From assembly GCF_000214375.1 (NCBI RefSeq), contig NC_015578.1:620001-684000 (forward strand): DNA of 64,000 bases, read 5' to 3'. The stretch's first letter is position 1. Every line of letters starts with the position of its first letter. Positions 17,013-25,606 of this stretch are shown piece after piece. The notes beneath the pieces were generated by a model. The model was not told where the DNA came from. It saw nothing but the letters and a program-made list of their open reading frames with translations, and did no database searches. A program made the position numbers and the translations under genes. This DNA comes from Treponema primitia ZAS-2. GTDB taxonomy: Bacteria > Spirochaetota > Spirochaetia > Treponematales > Breznakiellaceae.

Positions 17013-18941
17013 TTAGGGCGCCTTTGAGGGCGACACGGTCCACTTGGTATAATTGCCGCTGACGTTCTTATCCAGCCGCGGGGGTTTGACCGATTCCCCC
17101 TTTGCGGTCCTGGCCTTCAGGTATTCCCCGATGATCAGGGTTGCGGAACCGCCCACAGGGCCGAATTCCGGGGTTTCTGCGGCCACAAAGTAAACCCGGT
17201 CCTTGCTGTCCGTGTTGACTCCGGTAGCTTTGAACCAGCCGTAGCTGTCATTTTCCGCGCTGGCGCTGAGGCGGTAGCTATTCAGGGCTACCTTGATGTC
17301 CGGTGCTGTGTGCTCCGCCAGGGGCCGTCCCTTGTACACCGCATTCTTTATCCGCTGGCCCACAGGATTCCCCGCGTATACCTCGTAGCTCACCCCGTAG
17401 ACATGGTCCAGGCCGTAGCCGCTTCCTTCTACGGCATTCCCGTTTACGGTGTAGTATTTTGCCGTTTCCTCCATCCAGGCCAACAGTTCCGGCCCGCTCA
17501 ATTTGATGCCGTAGAGCAGGTTGTTATCGAATTGATAGAGATCGTAGATGTTCTTCAGGCTGATGCTGGCGGTCTTTGCGCTCCCTTCAAAGAGGACCGA
17601 GGGGATCCAGTTGTTCCGGTGAACATCTGCGGTGATGGAAACATCCGCCCCGCCGGCGGCCCAAAGCTGGGCTTCGGAAACCAGATCGTAGGCATCACCC
17701 TGGGTGATGAAGAAATTGTTCACTTTGTCCCAGGCGCCGTCTTCGGCGGACAGGGTGGCGATGGGCACCTGCACAAAGGCGTCGGCCTTGGTGTAGTAGG
17801 TTTCCATCAGGGCTTTCAGGCCCTCGTCATCGGCCACATCTGCGTTAAGGGCAATTTGTTCGCTTTCCAGGGCCACAGCATAGGTACCGTCCTTGTTAAG
17901 GGTGACAATGTTTTTGGTAACATTATTGCACCCTGCATTCAGGTAGGGAACGTCCTTGCCGTCCTTGTTTTTGACAAGCTCGGTTCTTGGGGTATGGTCA
18001 TGCCCGCCGATTACCAGATCAATGCCTGTGGTGTTTTCGATAAGGTGACGCATCTGGTTTTCTTTGTTGCTGTTGTTTACCTCGGAAACCCCGAAGCCGG
18101 AATGGGCTGCTGCAATGACGATATCGCATTTTTCAACGTTCTTAAGCTGCTTGCTCCAGTATTGGGTCCACTCGTAGGCATAGGTCTGGGCGGTGTTGTC
18201 ACTGTGGGAAAACAGGGTGTCTGGGTAATGGCTGCGGGGATCCCAGTTGGGGACATTCACGTTTTCAAAACCCAGGATGCCAACCTTAAAGGTTTTGCGC
18301 CCAACCTTAAAGGTTTTGACCACATAGGGCACAAAGTTGCTCTTTGGGGTACCGTCGGGATTGAGGATATTGGCCGCCACTGCGGGAACCGCCGGGGAAG
18401 AATTGAGCACCGCGTCGATTCCCGGGGGCATGGCGTTTTTCATCCTGGCGGATTCGGGAACCGCCGCAAGCTGGGTAGTGTTCATGCGCAGCATGTTGTA
18501 GAACTTCTGCTGAATGTCCACGGTGTAGTTGTACTCATGGTTGCCCGGTACAAAGGCGTCATACCCTATATAACGCAGGCTGATGGCCATGGGGTTCCAG
18601 TCGCCCCCCTCGGAGTTGACATTGAAACTGGTCATGGCAGAGCCCTGAATGATGTCCCCGGCATCAATAAGCAAGGTATTGGCACCGTATTGGGCGCGCT
18701 GTTCCTTGATTACCGTTGCTGTTTTCAGATAGGTGTTGTTAACACTGCGGCCGTTCAGGGGGTTGATGTTGTAGATCCTGCCGTGCATATCCGTGGTGGT
18801 CAGAATGGCCAGTTCCACTGAATCGGGGCCGTCCCCTGTACCCGGTCCTGAAAGACAGGACGACATCATTACTAAAGGCGCCAGTAATACTGCTGATAGT
18901 ATTGCCGGGCCTTTCCATTTTTTAGAAAATCCTTTGAACAT
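17013..18941 (-). CDS. Secreted 5'-nucleotidase / 2',3'-cyclic phosphodiesterase family lipoprotein (UshA/CpdB type)
   Basis: 642 residues. The N-terminus has a signal peptide with lipobox MMSSC. The metallophosphatase domain shows all metal motifs: TTDMHGR, LIDAGDIIQGS, PGNHEYNY, AAAHSGFG and GGHDHTPR; the C-terminal 5_nucleotid_C domain ends near VYFVAAETPEFG. Such enzymes strip phosphate from extracytoplasmic nucleotides. Its position next to the nucleoside ABC system suggests that the released nucleosides are taken up by it. The start at 18941 is set by GGAGGAG; an ATG at 18968 lacks a site. A 20-bp palindrome lies 30 bp upstream. Confidence 0.92.
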   Translation of the reverse strand: MFKGFSKKWKGPAILSAVLLAPLVMMSSCLSGPGTGDGPDSVELAILTTTDMHGRIYNINPLNGRSVNNTYLKTATVIKEQRAQYGANTLLIDAGDIIQGSAMTSFNVNSEGGDWNPMAISLRYIGYDAFVPGNHEYNYTVDIQQKFYNMLRMNTTQLAAVPESARMKNAMPPGIDAVLNSSPAVPAVAANILNPDGTPKSNFVPYVVKTFKVGRKTFKVGILGFENVNVPNWDPRSHYPDTLFSHSDNTAQTYAYEWTQYWSKQLKNVEKCDIVIAAAHSGFGVSEVNNSNKENQMRHLIENTTGIDLVIGGHDHTPRTELVKNKDGKDVPYLNAGCNNVTKNIVTLNKDGTYAVALESEQIALNADVADDEGLKALMETYYTKADAFVQVPIATLSAEDGAWDKVNNFFITQGDAYDLVSEAQLWAAGGADVSITADVHRNNWIPSVLFEGSAKTASISLKNIYDLYQFDNNLLYGIKLSGPELLAWMEETAKYYTVNGNAVEGSGYGLDHVYGVSYEVYAGNPVGQRIKNAVYKGRPLAEHTAPDIKVALNSYRLSASAENDSYGWFKATGVNTDSKDRVYFVAAETPEFGPVGGSATLIIGEYLKARTAKGESVKPPRLDKNVSGNYTKWTVSPSKAP

Positions 18942-18971
18942 AAAAACTCCTCCATAAATAATATTCATAAT

Positions 18972-18991
18972 AGTATTAGTATACTAATACT
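18972..18991. promoter_or_regulatory. Perfect 20-bp palindrome, probable operator
   Basis: AGTATTAGTA joined directly to its reverse complement, 31 bp upstream of the nucleotidase start. A perfect dyad of this length next to a start codon is typical of a dimeric repressor site. No regulator gene is adjacent. Confidence 0.6.
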
Positions 18992-19011
18992 TAATATGCT
19001 GTTTAAACCCA

Positions 19012-19641
19012 TCAGGCCCCGCTGTCTGTTATATGTTCCGCACCCCGCTGGTCAAGTACCTTTAATGAACTAAGTATCAGGTGAAGAAAGGTGCGGCCAT
19101 TTTCTTCATAGGAATCGAGGCGGCCTGTGACTTCCACCCAGCTATGGGCTGCGGGGTAGGGGTCGTCCCAGGAAACCTCAAACCCAAGCCTGTTATCCGC
19201 GCCCTCATGGCAGGCCGGGCCAATCCGGTCCACATAGTAGTAGCTCAGGCCCAGGGCCGGGTAGTCTTCCTTTTCAAGAGACCCTTCGTAGCGTATGGTC
19301 TTACCCAAATACTTGTTTCTGTTAACATAAATATCAATAACCTGGGGGAGAAAAACAGATTCCGTGATTTCAACCACATCCTCTGGCTGCTCGTATTTCT
19401 GCGCGGGGAACTGCGTTGCAAGTGGTTCCAAAGGGTGGGCCGCCGCCGCCGCCAGGAGACCCGGTTCGGGCTCCTCTGTAAGCTCCTCCTCATCCGGCTC
19501 TATCTTTTCTGCGGCCCCTGTTAACCCGACACCGGATTTTCCCCGGCTGTTACAACCCGGGACAGAGACGAGGATGAAAAAAAAGCATAGGCCAATGGTA
19601 ATGGCTTTTTGAATGGCAATCCCTCCCGGAATGTAGCACAC
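19012..19641 (-). CDS. Lipoprotein with C-terminal DUF1980/TIGR03943-like domain; contains a palindromic repeat
   Basis: 209 residues as the longest frame. A hydrophobic signal peptide ends in lipobox VSVPGC; an acidic linker follows (EPDEEELTEEPEP), then a domain resembling the OB-like end of DUF1980 proteins (KYLGKTIRYEGSLEK...YYYVDRIGPACHEGADNRLGFEV...WVEVTGRL). Function unknown. The GGGAGGG ribosome site lies inside the first codons, and a normal 21-residue signal peptide would begin at an ATT codon at 19614, so translation may start there rather than at the ATG at 19641. Residues LATQFPAQ come from a short-form palindromic repeat. Confidence 0.75.
   Translation of the reverse strand: MCYIPGGIAIQKAITIGLCFFFILVSVPGCNSRGKSGVGLTGAAEKIEPDEEELTEEPEPGLLAAAAAHPLEPLATQFPAQKYEQPEDVVEITESVFLPQVIDIYVNRNKYLGKTIRYEGSLEKEDYPALGLSYYYVDRIGPACHEGADNRLGFEVSWDDPYPAAHSWVEVTGRLDSYEENGRTFLHLILSSLKVLDQRGAEHITDSGA
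19401..19425. repeat. Dispersed palindromic repeat, short form, inside the lipoprotein gene
   Basis: GCGCGGGGAACTGCGTTGCA plus AGTGG matches the repeat of 8808-8857 without its central hairpin. On the coding (minus) strand it gives the peptide LATQFPAQ, in the same reading frame as in NflK. Confidence 0.7.
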
Positions 19642-19827
19642 TAAAGACTACAAGCTAGTCGGCATATTGTCAAGGGGAAAAATATGCCCGAAGATTTTAG
19701 GTTTTGTTTTTACTACTAAAATCCATGTTTCACCAACAGAATACAATACTCTTTTACAAAACTATTTGATACTAAAATTGAATTTCGGAAAAAGGAATAT
19801 TTCAAAATTTCTCTGGAGAGGATTAAC

Positions 19828-20247
19828 GTGGTAAAAGGAAAGTGGATAATCAATGTAGAAGAGATGCGGTGTAAAAATTGGGCCAACGGTTTTGAAATGA
19901 TTTTCCATCTGGATGAAAACAGGACGCTGGTTGGTAAAATCATGCCCCTTCCAAGGGGATTAGCCGCCAGTATTTCCCAGCCCCATGATTTGGTTATTTT
20001 TTTATACCGCCTTTGGCGAAGGGCAACCCGTCTTTTTTATAAAGCTTATTACCGGCGTTTACCCGGGCTGGAGTATAAGTGGGCCTCATATACGGGACAG
20101 GTGGAAACCGAAAAGTTTTTCAATGTTCTCTGCGATCTGCTCTCCCATTACCCGGATGGCTGTTCCCCGGAGTTCCGCCGCCAAAGTATAATTTTCCGCC
20201 ACCATTCCTGGATCAGCCGCTTTGCCTCGATGAGGGACCGGCGCTAG
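19828..20247 (+). CDS. Hypothetical protein, GTG start, end overlaps tatD
   Basis: 139 residues that I do not recognise. The N-terminal 60 residues (KWIINVEEMRCKNWANGFEM..LVGKIMPLPRGLAASI) look like real protein, and GGAGAGG stands six bases before the GTG. The last 54 codons lie antisense to the conserved 3' end of tatD and are rich in R, H and W, so the natural C-terminus may have been lost and the frame may simply read on. No membrane segment or signal peptide is seen. Confidence 0.5.
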   Translation: MVKGKWIINVEEMRCKNWANGFEMIFHLDENRTLVGKIMPLPRGLAASISQPHDLVIFLYRLWRRATRLFYKAYYRRLPGLEYKWASYTGQVETEKFFNVLCDLLSHYPDGCSPEFRRQSIIFRHHSWISRFASMRDRR

Positions 20248-20946
20248 CCAGGGTGAGTCGGTTTCCAGGAGCAGCCGATCCTGGGGCACAAAGGGCAGGG
20301 CTTCCCGCAGATTAGGGGCGTTTTTGTAAGTAAGGTTTCCTGCAAAGGAAATATAGTACCCCAGGTCCAGAAAGGTCCGGACTTCTTCTTTGCCATAGGA
20401 AAAACAATGTATCACCCCAATCACATCAGGCCGCCTTGCCAGGATCGCCGCAGTTTCCTTAGGGGCGTCCCGGGAGTGTATGATAATGGGAAGGTTCCGC
20501 CGCTTTGCCAGATCCAGCAGCATCTCCAGCAGTTCCTCCTCCCCGGCCTTGTCCAGCTCTGTCCCTGGGGGCAGTTCCTGATGATGGTCCAGCCCGCATT
20601 CCCCTACAGCAAGCACCAGTCCCGGCGGGGCTGCGGCGATGCAGGCTTCCAACTGGGGAACCAGTTCCCCCCTGCCCGCAATAGCCTCCGGGGTAGGCCA
20701 GAGCCCCCCGCTGAACCGCACCCGCTCAAACCGGGAAAAGGCCCCTATACGCCCGCTCAGGTCATCCGCCTCGGTCCCAATGTCGATGATACCTCCGAAT
20801 CCCCCTGCAAAGAGCTCCCGTATCCGGGTTTCTGTGTCTATTATGGGGCCCTTTTGGGCGGGGAGATCCAGCTTGTCCAGCATGGAAAGGTGGGCGTGGG
20901 AATCGATTAACAGGGGCTTATCTGCGGGAAGTTCCGGAATGCTCAT
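20086..20946 (-). CDS. tatD: TatD-family metal-dependent DNase
   Basis: 286 residues, TIM-barrel hydrolase of the TatD family. Metal ligands are visible in DSHAHL (15-20), GECGLDHH, IHSRDAPKET, HCFSYG and LLETDSPWLAP. The family acts as a cytoplasmic 3'-5' exonuclease or D-aminoacyl-tRNA deacylase-like enzyme; which applies here cannot be told. It is a single gene convergent with the hypothetical gene at 19828 and divergent from the tRNA. Confidence 0.93.
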   Translation of the reverse strand: MSIPELPADKPLLIDSHAHLSMLDKLDLPAQKGPIIDTETRIRELFAGGFGGIIDIGTEADDLSGRIGAFSRFERVRFSGGLWPTPEAIAGRGELVPQLEACIAAAPPGLVLAVGECGLDHHQELPPGTELDKAGEEELLEMLLDLAKRRNLPIIIHSRDAPKETAAILARRPDVIGVIHCFSYGKEEVRTFLDLGYYISFAGNLTYKNAPNLREALPFVPQDRLLLETDSPWLAPVPHRGKAADPGMVAENYTLAAELRGTAIRVMGEQIAENIEKLFGFHLSRI

Positions 20947-20993
20947 AGTTCTTGACCATAGCGAAGAGCTTTGGTAGTATCAAGGGGTAAAAT

Positions 20994-21076
20994 GCCGGGG
21001 TGTTGGAATGGTAGACAACGGGGACTTAAAATCCCCTCCCCGCAAGGGGGTACGAGTTCGAGTCTCGTCCCCGGCA
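20994..21076 (+). tRNA. tRNA-Leu (UAA)
   Basis: Acceptor stem GCCGGGG (20994-21000) pairs with CCCCGGC (21069-21075), discriminator A at 21076, CCA not encoded. Anticodon loop reads CTTAAAA with anticodon TAA, and the TpsiC arm has GTTCGAG. A long variable arm (CCTCCCCGCAAGGGGGT region) is as expected for a class II leucine tRNA. Confidence 0.95.
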
Positions 21077-21081
21077 AAAAA

Positions 21082-21115
21082 AAGAGCGGCAAAGCCCAGT
21101 GGCCTTACCGCTCTT
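21082..21115 (-). terminator. Terminator after glnN, shared with the tRNA
   Basis: AAGAGCGG (21082-21089) pairs with CCGCTCTT (21108-21115), with further pairing inside. A run of A on plus (21076-21083) gives a U-tract for minus transcripts, so it ends glnN; it also lies directly behind the tRNA. Confidence 0.75.
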
Positions 21116-21147
21116 CACTTCCTTTTTAATATGTAACCAGATTCCGC

Positions 21148-23292
21148 TTACAGCTTAAACAGCAATTCCTCAAATCCCGGGAAGGGCCAGGCGTTCTTGG
21201 CCACCAGCTTCTCCAGGGCGTCACCCTTGGAGCGCAGGGTCTCCATGGCGGGGCGGACCTTTTCAAAGTAAGCCTTGGCCTGGGCAAAGTTTTCTTCGGC
21301 GCCCTGGGCTTCCGAGAGGACCGTCTCCAGTTTGGCCGCATCGTCGAAGAGTTCCGCCGACAGCTCGGCGATTTTCTTGGCCCGTTTTTCCTGGGAGGCG
21401 CTGGCGGCGCCTATGGCTGCCAGGGAGGATGCGTCCCGGGCCAGGGAGGCGGCATAGGAGGTGACCGCCGGGAAGATGGATCGGCGGGCCATTTCGATCA
21501 TGACCCCCGCTTCGATGTTGATCTGCTTGGAGTATTTCTCCAGGTAGATATGGTAGCGGCTTTCGGACTCTTCCTTGGTAAAGACCTTGTGGGTCTCAAA
21601 GAGGGAAATAGTTTCGCTGCGAGTGAGCACCGAAAGGGCGTCCACAGCATTTTTAACATTTGGGAGACCCCGGCGCTCGGCTTCCCGGACCCATTCGTCG
21701 GAGTAGCCATTGCCGTTGAATACCACCCGGCGGTGCTTGGAGTAGGATTCTTTGATGACCGCTTGCAGGCCATCAATTTTGTTGGAAGCTTTTTCCAGTT
21801 TGTCGGCGAATTCCGAAAGCACCTGGGCCACCGCTACGTTAAGGTAGGTGTTGGGGGTGGCTATGGACTGGGAGGAGCCCACCATGCGGAATTCAAATTT
21901 GTTTCCCGTAAAGGCGAAGGGGCTGGTCCGGTTCCGGTCGGAAACATCCTTGGGAAGGTTGGGGAGGCTGGTAACCCCCAGCTTGACCTTCACCCCGGAT
22001 TCGGATTTGCCCGAGACCTTACCCTCGGCAATATTGTCCAGGATTTCTGTTAAGGGGCCGCCAAAGAAAATCGACACGATGGCCGGGGGAGCCTCGTTGG
22101 CGCCCAGGCGGTGGTCGTTGGCGGCAGTGGCCACAGAGGATCGGATCAGCAGGGCGTAACGGTCCACCGCTTCCACCACCGCAGTGGCGAAGAGGAGGAA
22201 CCGGGCGTTGGACTCCGGATTTTCCCCGGGCTCAAAGAGGTTGATCCCGTCGTCGGTAGCCATGGACCAGTTATTGTGCTTCCCCGATCCGTTTACCCCC
22301 GCAAAGGGTTTTTCGTGGAGCAGCCCCTCCATGCCGTGACGGCGGGCTACGCTCCGGATAGTTTCCATCACCATCTGGTTCCCGTCCACCGCAGCAGTGC
22401 TGTTGGCGTATACCGGGGCAATTTCAAACTGGTTAGGCGCCACTTCGTTATGCTGGGTTTTGGCGGGGATCCCGATTTTCCACAGCTCGTAGTTTAATTC
22501 GCGCATAAAATCTGCGACCCGTTCCTTGAGGGCGCCAAAATAGTGATCCTCCATTTCCTGGCCCTTGGCAGGGAGGGCCCCAAAAACGGTCCTGCCCGTA
22601 AGCATGAGGTCCGGGCGCTGGTCGTAGAATTTTTTGTCCACCAGAAAGTATTCCTGTTCGGGGCCAACGGTGGTGTATACCCGTTTGGCAGTTTCGTTCC
22701 CCAGGGCGCGGAGTACCCGCAGCGCCTGTTTGTTCAGGGCGTCGATGGATTTGAGCAGGGGCACCTTTTTGTCCAGGGCCTGGCCGTAGTAGCTGATGAA
22801 GGCCGTGGGTATGCACAGGGTGGTGCCTGTGCGGTCCTGTTTGAGGAAAGCCGGGCTGGTCACATCCCAGGCAGTATAGCCCCGGGCTTCAAAGGTGGCG
22901 CGGAGGCCGCCGGAGGGAAAGCTCGACGCATCGGGTTCGCCCTTGATAAGTTCTTTGCCGGAAAATTCCATGATCACCCGGCCGTCTCCGGTGGGGGAAA
23001 TAAAGGAATCGTGTTTTTCCGCAGTCAGCCCGGTTAAAGGATGGAACCAGTGGGTAAAGTGGCTGGCCCCTTTTTCTATGGCCCAGTCCCGCATAGAGGC
23101 GGCTACAACCTCCGCCGCTTCCAGGGTCAATTCCTTTTCGCCCTCCTGGACCGCCAGGATTTCCTTGTAAATATTCTTGGGCAGCCGCTCGCGCATGACT
23201 GCATTAGAAAAACTGTTGGAGCCGAACAATTCGGCTACCGGGGTCTTGGTAAAATCAATGCCGCCTTCGCAGCAAGGATCGGAACAACTCAT
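21148..23292 (-). CDS. glnN: Glutamine synthetase type III
   Basis: 714 residues, the size of GSIII and about 250 longer than GSI. Characteristic stretches are GASHFTHWFHPLTGLTAEKHDSF, the ATP/glutamate region NEVAPNQFEIAPVY, GSGKHNNWSM and the GANEAPPAIVSIFFG segment. It makes glutamine from glutamate, ammonia and ATP in the cytoplasm. The start at 23292 is preferred to 23298, because the GGAGG site overlaps the first ATG but is six bases from the second. A sigma54-type promoter lies 42-57 bp upstream, linking it to nitrogen control with amtB and the NifA-like activator. Confidence 0.95.
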   Translation of the reverse strand: MSCSDPCCEGGIDFTKTPVAELFGSNSFSNAVMRERLPKNIYKEILAVQEGEKELTLEAAEVVAASMRDWAIEKGASHFTHWFHPLTGLTAEKHDSFISPTGDGRVIMEFSGKELIKGEPDASSFPSGGLRATFEARGYTAWDVTSPAFLKQDRTGTTLCIPTAFISYYGQALDKKVPLLKSIDALNKQALRVLRALGNETAKRVYTTVGPEQEYFLVDKKFYDQRPDLMLTGRTVFGALPAKGQEMEDHYFGALKERVADFMRELNYELWKIGIPAKTQHNEVAPNQFEIAPVYANSTAAVDGNQMVMETIRSVARRHGMEGLLHEKPFAGVNGSGKHNNWSMATDDGINLFEPGENPESNARFLLFATAVVEAVDRYALLIRSSVATAANDHRLGANEAPPAIVSIFFGGPLTEILDNIAEGKVSGKSESGVKVKLGVTSLPNLPKDVSDRNRTSPFAFTGNKFEFRMVGSSQSIATPNTYLNVAVAQVLSEFADKLEKASNKIDGLQAVIKESYSKHRRVVFNGNGYSDEWVREAERRGLPNVKNAVDALSVLTRSETISLFETHKVFTKEESESRYHIYLEKYSKQINIEAGVMIEMARRSIFPAVTSYAASLARDASSLAAIGAASASQEKRAKKIAELSAELFDDAAKLETVLSEAQGAEENFAQAKAYFEKVRPAMETLRSKGDALEKLVAKNAWPFPGFEELLFKL

Positions 23293-23333
23293 ATACATCC
23301 TCCGTTATTAGAATTTCATTTGTATTATTATGT

Positions 23334-23349
23334 AGCAAGAAATATGCCA
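23334..23349 (-). promoter_or_regulatory. Sigma54 promoter of glnN
   Basis: The minus strand reads TGGCATATTTCTTGCT: GG and GC are ten bases apart as in the -24/-12 consensus, with TGGCA and TTGCT nearly exact. The predicted start of transcription is some 30 bases before the ATG at 23292. The remaining spacer up to 23588 shows no other gene. Confidence 0.75.
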
Positions 23350-23588
23350 AGTCAATGAAATTGCCCGGAATAGTATACGATTTTTACATCCTCAGGGGTC
23401 TAATCTAATTAATTGTGATAAAAGGAATTATGAGGCGGCGCATTTCTGCGGGATTTCTCTTGCAGGGGGTGTGATAGGGGAGGGGGGAAGCAAAATATGA
23501 TAAAGATACAGAAATGTAGTTTTTGGGGTAAAACATACATTTGTGTAGGGTTTGTTTTGTGCATTGATGGGGAAAACTTCTTGGCGCC

Positions 23589-24818
23589 TCACCCGCCAAC
23601 CGGAATCTCTACCTTCACTATGGTACCTTCGCCCCTCTCGCTCTCAATCGCCAGGCGTCCCCGCAAAATTGCCGCACGCTCATACATACCCCGAATCCCC
23701 AACTGGGCCGAAGCTGACCCGCCGGCAAACCCCTCGGCTCCAGGGCGGTAAACCGGCGGGTCAAAGCCCTTCCCGTCATCAGAAACACTGATGCACAGAC
23801 CGGCGCCATCTTCTCTGTATTGCACATTCCGCATGGCCCGCACAACTACTACGATTTCCGAAGCATTCGCGTGTTTTTCAATATTGGTCAGGGCCTCCTG
23901 GACAATTCGGAAACACTGTAACTGCATTTCTTCACTCATCGGATCAAGCCGCAGGGTATCCTCTATATCGATACGGCAATCAATCCCTGTGCGCTTGCCG
24001 TAATCGTAGCAAAGCCGCCGCAGCGCGTCGGGCAAACCCTGAAAGATGAAGTCCGGGGGTACCAGGGTGTCGCAGATAGACCGCACCCGCCTGATAAGCC
24101 CCTCCAGGGCCGCCGCGATTTCCGCGCAAATATCATTACGCTCCCGGGCATCGGAAACCCGCTCTATCTTCCCAACCCGCAAGGCCAGGTAATGCAGGTC
24201 CTGGGCCACCGTGTCGTGGAGTTCCCGGGCAATCCGGGACCGCTCCTGTTCCAGAGCCAGCATCATTTCCCGGGAAAAAACCTGTCCGTGCTGTTCCCGT
24301 TTGCGGGCATGGCCCAGGGCCCGGTAGAGCTGCCATACCGCCAGGGTCGCCACGGCCATTAAAAAAGTAAAAATCAGGAATAGATGAAGATACGTTTCGT
24401 TAATGGAATCCGCCAATTCCCCGTCCACCATCTGCCACCGGATCAATGCCCGGCGAATCTCCATAACCAGGGCCAGCGCATCCTCCCGCCGCCCTGCTTC
24501 CAAAGCCGCCGTAAAGGAAGCGGTCAAATCCTTCAGCTCCCGGACCTCGGTCTCCTGGGAAAAGGGAAATATCCGGTTGACCGGGGAAGCTAAAAAACCA
24601 CCCACGTAGGCGGTGAAATCATCCATGGATCGGCGAAACTGCCCGCCGGCTTCCAATTCCTGCTCCACCGCCAGCCACAGTTCCGCAGCCCTATGGGCCG
24701 TATACTTCCCATCGGAATGCCCGCCGGTTTTGCCCTCTGCTCCGGGGGTTTTCAGGGGAACCAGGAGCCCGTACAGAGGAATAAGCATACATACTAAAAG
24801 CCATTTTTTTGATCCCAT
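23589..24818 (-). CDS. NarL-type sensor histidine kinase (HisKA_3)
   Basis: 409 residues. An N-terminal membrane segment (about 4-22) and a second (about 190-212) bound an extracytoplasmic helical sensor domain. The dimerisation/phosphorylation helix has EQERSRIARELHDTVAQDLH with the His, then the ATPase motifs NIEKHANAS (N box), DDGKGFDP and GIRGMYERA. The start at 24818 is the only sensible one (GGAGG 12 bases upstream); longer frames run antisense through the neighbour. The response regulator at 28537-29157, beyond a lipoprotein gene, is the likely partner. Confidence 0.9.
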   Translation of the reverse strand: MGSKKWLLVCMLIPLYGLLVPLKTPGAEGKTGGHSDGKYTAHRAAELWLAVEQELEAGGQFRRSMDDFTAYVGGFLASPVNRIFPFSQETEVRELKDLTASFTAALEAGRREDALALVMEIRRALIRWQMVDGELADSINETYLHLFLIFTFLMAVATLAVWQLYRALGHARKREQHGQVFSREMMLALEQERSRIARELHDTVAQDLHYLALRVGKIERVSDARERNDICAEIAAALEGLIRRVRSICDTLVPPDFIFQGLPDALRRLCYDYGKRTGIDCRIDIEDTLRLDPMSEEMQLQCFRIVQEALTNIEKHANASEIVVVVRAMRNVQYREDGAGLCISVSDDGKGFDPPVYRPGAEGFAGGSASAQLGIRGMYERAAILRGRLAIESERGEGTIVKVEIPVGG

Positions 24819-24882
24819 AGACTCGCTAAACCTCCTGTTCCGCCGATAGCCAATAAGTGCGGTATGGATTATAGTGTAAACC

Positions 24883-25503
24883 ATGGGGACAAATTCATCC
24901 ACCATATACAGGGTAAAGCTCGTTTTATGCTGCCTCTTTGCGGTGGGGGCCAACTTTTTATTAACCCGCTTTAAGGGGGATGTACTCGCCCTGCCCCTGT
25001 ACCTGGACACCCTGTTTACCTGTGCCGTCACCTTTGCTGCGGGCCTTTTACCCGGTATCTGTACCGCAGTGCTCACCGCTACCACATTCCCCTACATTTT
25101 CTATGGGGTCCACAAGGATACCCTGTTTGTCCTCTGTTCCATCGCAGAAGTTCTGTTGATATGGAGCTTCCGCCGCCGTCTTTCAGAAGAGAAGGGCGCT
25201 CCGGTCCAGGTCTCTTTTGTCAACAAAGTTGCAGTCCTGTTTATCCTGGCAGTTTTCGCCTGCCTCATGGAAAGCCTTTTGGGCGGGGTGATTGATTATT
25301 TTCTTTTTAATTTTTGGGGTGAAACAAAATTCAGGTATTCCCCGGAGGATCGGTTCAAGCTGGGGCTTCTGCGGAATAATATGCCCCTGCTCTGGGCGAG
25401 CATCATTTCCCGGCTCCCCATCAACATAGTGGACCGGTTTATCGTGATTTTTGGCGGGTATAGCGTGTCATTGGGGATTAGGAAATTTTTCAGGGGGCGC
25501 TAG
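24883..25503 (+). CDS. Integral membrane protein, ECF S-component-like
   Basis: 206 residues, five to six hydrophobic helices, resembling substrate-binding S components of energy-coupling-factor transporters (TRFKGDVLALPLYLDTLFT; FAAGLLPGICTAVLTATTFPYIFYG). The substrate cannot be assigned and no EcfA/T genes are here. It is divergent from the histidine kinase with 64 bp between starts, so the two may be co-regulated, or the protein may be a membrane sensor partner. No clear ribosome site stands before the ATG. Confidence 0.65.
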   Translation: MGTNSSTIYRVKLVLCCLFAVGANFLLTRFKGDVLALPLYLDTLFTCAVTFAAGLLPGICTAVLTATTFPYIFYGVHKDTLFVLCSIAEVLLIWSFRRRLSEEKGAPVQVSFVNKVAVLFILAVFACLMESLLGGVIDYFLFNFWGETKFRYSPEDRFKLGLLRNNMPLLWASIISRLPINIVDRFIVIFGGYSVSLGIRKFFRGR

Positions 25504-25531
25504 GCGGCTTCACCGGAAAGAGTAAAGCCGC
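25504..25531 (+). terminator. Weak terminator after the membrane protein gene
   Basis: GCGGCTT (25504-25510) pairs with AAGCCGC (25525-25531) just behind the stop codon; the tail ATTCTTGTA is only moderately U-rich. Confidence 0.5.
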
Positions 25532-25606
25532 ATTCTTGTACTACGCTGTTAATGCCACGGCGAATCATTTTAACATCTGGAATAACAAAAACAGCGGGAT
25601 TATTTT

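Noticed and set aside
17310-18821. 503-residue plus-strand frame
   Set aside because: It is antisense to the conserved 5'-nucleotidase gene, has no ribosome site and shows only low-complexity G/V/I composition.
23405-23599. 64-residue minus-strand frame in the glnN upstream gap
   Set aside because: No ribosome site, no recognisable pattern, and it overlaps the kinase end.
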